A stretch of DNA of 64,000 nt, taken from the NCBI RefSeq assembly GCF_044904665.1, contig NZ_JADIKM010000005.1:186001-250000 (forward strand), given 5' to 3'. This DNA comes from Dyella_A ginsengisoli. GTDB taxonomy: Bacteria; Pseudomonadota; Gammaproteobacteria; Xanthomonadales; Rhodanobacteraceae. Under the pieces are notes generated by a model. That model ran no database searches. It saw nothing but the letters and a program-made list of their open reading frames with translations, and was not told the DNA's origin. The position numbers and the translations under genes were made by a program. How positions within the stretch are numbered: position 1 is the first letter of the stretch; each line of letters opens with the position of its first letter. Below, one piece after another: positions 61,767-64,000 of the stretch.

Positions 61767-64000
61767 ATGGACACCGATGTGAATGGGGCGACGAGGCATC
61801 ACCAGACACGCAGGACGGTCGACGTGGAATCCGGCGAACAGGCAGCGGGGACGAACGGTTTGAAGGCACCGGTGACCGGCGATGCGCAGGCGGCCGGCCT
61901 GGAGCTGCGCTCGCGGTTCTACCAGAGCGTCGCCGAAACCCTGACCCTGCTGCACACCGCTCCGGGCTATGACCGCCGGCTGGCGGTGGTGGAGATCGCC
62001 CGCATCCTCGCCGCCACCATGAGCCTGCCGCTGGTGTGGATAGGGCGTCGCCCGCCGGAGGAGGCGGCCGTGCAGGTGCTGGCTGCCGCCGGACCGGAAT
62101 CGGATTACGCCACTACCCTGCAGCTGAGCAATCGCGCCGACGAGCCGGGCGGCAGCGGCCCGGTAGGCATCGCCCTGCGCGAGCATCGGGCGCAGGCGGC
62201 GGCGATCGACGCACCGGTGTTCGCGCCCTGGCGCGCCGCGGCGGCGAGGCACGGCTTCAGTTCCTGCATTGTTGCCGCGGCGGATACCCGCGACGGTGGC
62301 CAGCTGATCCTTGCCGTGTACGCCGGCGGCTCGGCCGATCTCAGCGAAGACCTGCTGGACTGGGCGCAGCGGCTGGCCGACGAACTGGCGCGCTTCTGGG
62401 ATCACCAGGCACTGGTCGAACGCAGCGCGCGCATGAGCCGCTATCGGGACGCGCAGCGCACCATCCAGCGCGCGCTGCTCGACCAGCCCGACCCGGACGC
62501 GGTCTACCGCACGCTGGCCCAATCCTTGGTGGACATCGCCGGCGCGGCCGCGGTCGACGTGCACGTGGCCGAGCCGCAGACCGGGCTGCTGCGGCGTGCG
62601 GCGCTGGTCGGTCCGATCGCCGATGCTCTGCGGCAGCTGTCGCCCTCGCTGCGACACGACGGTCGCGAAGGGCTGACCACGCCGCTGCTCGCCTTGCGCT
62701 CGCGCCAGCGGCAGGTCCGGGTGCGCCCGCGCGAGCGCAAGGACATGTCGCCCATGTGGCAGCACGATCCGCTGGCGCAAATGGGTGCGATGGGCTGCTG
62801 GCCGATCATGCCGGTGTCCGGCGGCCCGGCTGGACACACCCCCGAGCCGGTCGGCGTGTTCGTCATCGTGACGCGCGAGGAGGACGCCTTCGACGACGAC
62901 TTGTGCCGGCTGCTGGACGAGCTGGCCGACGCCACCGGACTGGCGTTGAGCCAGCACGAGCGCCGCCGCCTGTTGCAGGAAGAACAGCAGCGCCAGACCT
63001 ATCTCGCCCTGCACGACGCGCTCACCGGACTGCCCAACCGCCGTGCGCTGGACATGCACCTGGAGTGCGCCATCGCCCGCGCCGAGCGCAGCGGGCGACT
63101 GGTGGCCACCGGCATGCTGGATCTGGACGACCTCAAGCCGATCAACGACCGCTACGGCCATGCCGTCGGCGACCGCCTGCTGGTGGAAGTAGCGCAGCGC
63201 CTGCAGCACGCGCTGCGCCCGGAGGATTACGTGGCCCGGCTCGGTGGCGACGAGTTCGTGCTGGTCTGCGAAGGCCTGCACCACGAGCGCGAACTGGAAC
63301 CCCTGCTGGAACGCGTGTGGCAACGCCTGAGCGAACCGTTGGTGATCGACGGCGTGACCTTCCAGCTGGCGGCCAGCCTCGGCATCGCGCTGTTCCCCGA
63401 CCACGCCAGGGCCAGCGGCGAGCAGCTGCTGCGGCGCGCCGATCAGGCGATGTACCAGGTGAAGGCGCGCAAGCGTCAGCGCGAGCGCTGGTGGTCCACT
63501 CCGCTGGTGCCTGCCGAACCGGCACTGGCGCCGGAGGACGATGGCCGCAGTCAGCCGCCGTACGGGCCATCGGCCGAGGCGGTGTTGCGACCTTGGGTCG
63601 AGCTGGTCGCACCACGCGTGCCCGCGCTGATCGCCGCGTTCAACGCCGAGCTGCAGGGGCACGAGGGCATCGCGCGCCTGCTCGAGGTACTGCCCGATGC
63701 CGATCGCGAACAGCTCACCGATCGCTTCACCAAACACGTGCGGGTGCTGCTGCAACCGGCGCTGGATATCGAGACCCATCGTGCCCAGGCCAGTCGCGCA
63801 GGTCGCTTCCACGCGGCAGCGGGGCTGGAGGAGGTATGGCTGCTCGAAGGCATCGAGCGCTTGCGCGACCTGATCGCGGCGATGCTCGGCGACGACGCAA
63901 GGCGCGATCGCCGGGCGCTGGGCATCGTGCTGCAGCGGCTGGGACTGGAGCGCCAGTGGCAGCTGGAAAGCATGCGCGACCTGCAGCGCGCGCGCGTGGC
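61767..64000 (+). CDS. GAF-GGDEF protein with globin-like domain (partial at right edge)
   Basis: Open to the window edge (at least 744 codons). Two GAF-like domains (about 50-215 and 225-400) precede a GGDEF domain with the intact motif RLGGDEF (493-497), DALTGLPNRRALD and DLDDLKPINDRYG. From about residue 590 a helical domain resembles globin-coupled sensors, with a likely proximal His682 in GRFHAAAGLEEVW. This would make it an oxygen- or redox-sensing c-di-GMP enzyme, possibly with an EAL or further domain beyond the edge. The start ATG at 61767 has no clear Shine-Dalgarno, so a downstream GTG may be used. It is not expressed with the leftward genes. Confidence 0.85.
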   Translation, partial: MDTDVNGATRHHQTRRTVDVESGEQAAGTNGLKAPVTGDAQAAGLELRSRFYQSVAETLTLLHTAPGYDRRLAVVEIARILAATMSLPLVWIGRRPPEEAAVQVLAAAGPESDYATTLQLSNRADEPGGSGPVGIALREHRAQAAAIDAPVFAPWRAAAARHGFSSCIVAAADTRDGGQLILAVYAGGSADLSEDLLDWAQRLADELARFWDHQALVERSARMSRYRDAQRTIQRALLDQPDPDAVYRTLAQSLVDIAGAAAVDVHVAEPQTGLLRRAALVGPIADALRQLSPSLRHDGREGLTTPLLALRSRQRQVRVRPRERKDMSPMWQHDPLAQMGAMGCWPIMPVSGGPAGHTPEPVGVFVIVTREEDAFDDDLCRLLDELADATGLALSQHERRRLLQEEQQRQTYLALHDALTGLPNRRALDMHLECAIARAERSGRLVATGMLDLDDLKPINDRYGHAVGDRLLVEVAQRLQHALRPEDYVARLGGDEFVLVCEGLHHERELEPLLERVWQRLSEPLVIDGVTFQLAASLGIALFPDHARASGEQLLRRADQAMYQVKARKRQRERWWSTPLVPAEPALAPEDDGRSQPPYGPSAEAVLRPWVELVAPRVPALIAAFNAELQGHEGIARLLEVLPDADREQLTDRFTKHVRVLLQPALDIETHRAQASRAGRFHAAAGLEEVWLLEGIERLRDLIAAMLGDDARRDRRALGIVLQRLGLERQWQLESMRDLQRARV

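Noticed and set aside
61704..63812. 702-residue open frame on the minus strand
   Set aside because: It is the antisense shadow of the GAF-GGDEF gene, rich in Arg, His and Gln, with no recognisable domain.

Overview
The window is a contiguous piece of a high-GC gammaproteobacterial chromosome, most likely from the Xanthomonadales (Lysobacterales), in or near the Rhodanobacteraceae. Three things suggest this: the gene order rplU-rpmA-obgE-rpsT-murJ-ribF-ileS-lspA-ispH leading into a fimT-pilV-pilW-pilX-pilY1-pilE minor pilin cluster, a GTAG-type palindromic (REP) element between ileS and lspA, and the density of c-di-GMP signalling genes. This is inference from gene content; no marker gene fixes the genus.

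Layout. 0-14.3 kb: housekeeping (acyl-CoA thioesterase, uvrA, DUF2059 protein, rplU-rpmA-obgE, rpsT, murJ, ribF, ileS, lspA, ispH, tRNA-Thr) with clear promoters and intrinsic terminators. 14.4-16.3 kb: a TPR diguanylate cyclase. 16.4-23.8 kb: the type IV pilus minor-pilin/PilY1 operon, visibly richer in A+T than its surroundings. 24.1-32.5 kb: a translationally coupled signalling operon made of a giant multi-PAS histidine kinase, a stand-alone receiver and a REC-PAS-LOV-GGDEF-EAL protein carrying the canonical LOV flavin-cysteine motif.

32.5-38 kb: an operon read leftward encoding an acetyltransferase, a universal stress protein, an archaeal-type AMP/thymidine phosphorylase, a PRPP-synthetase-like enzyme and a beta-CASP RNase-like hydrolase. 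It is followed by the eroded remains of an FNR/Anr-type regulator. 38.7-45.7 kb: a persulfide-sensor-type ArsR repressor divergent from a sulfide:quinone oxidoreductase, DUF2892 protein, RND pump and OsmC protein. 45.8-53 kb: OmpW, cytochrome bd (cydA, cydB and a CydX-like small subunit) facing cydDC. 53-61.5 kb: P-type ATPase, universal stress proteins, Nramp-like transporter, two L,D-transpeptidases, a CBS protein and a DUF2238 membrane protein. The last gene, running off the right edge, is a GAF-GGDEF protein with a globin-like C-terminal domain.

The strongest unifying signal is regulatory. Five FNR/Anr-like palindromes (TTGAY-N4-GTCAA; one has a C at the first position) lie about 62-72 bp before the start codons of five transcription units between 38 and 61 kb, at a spacing suited to class II activation, with a -10-like hexamer 21-22 nt further on in at least four cases. 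They would tie the nucleotide/RNA-salvage-like operon, OmpW-CydABX, Usp-ATPase-CydDC, a second Usp and CBS-L,D-transpeptidase genes into one low-oxygen regulon. Meanwhile the only FNR-type gene in the window is a pseudogene. Together with the sulfide operon, the bd oxidase, a LOV photoreceptor and a putative globin cyclase, the window reads as an environmental-sensing and respiratory-stress region.
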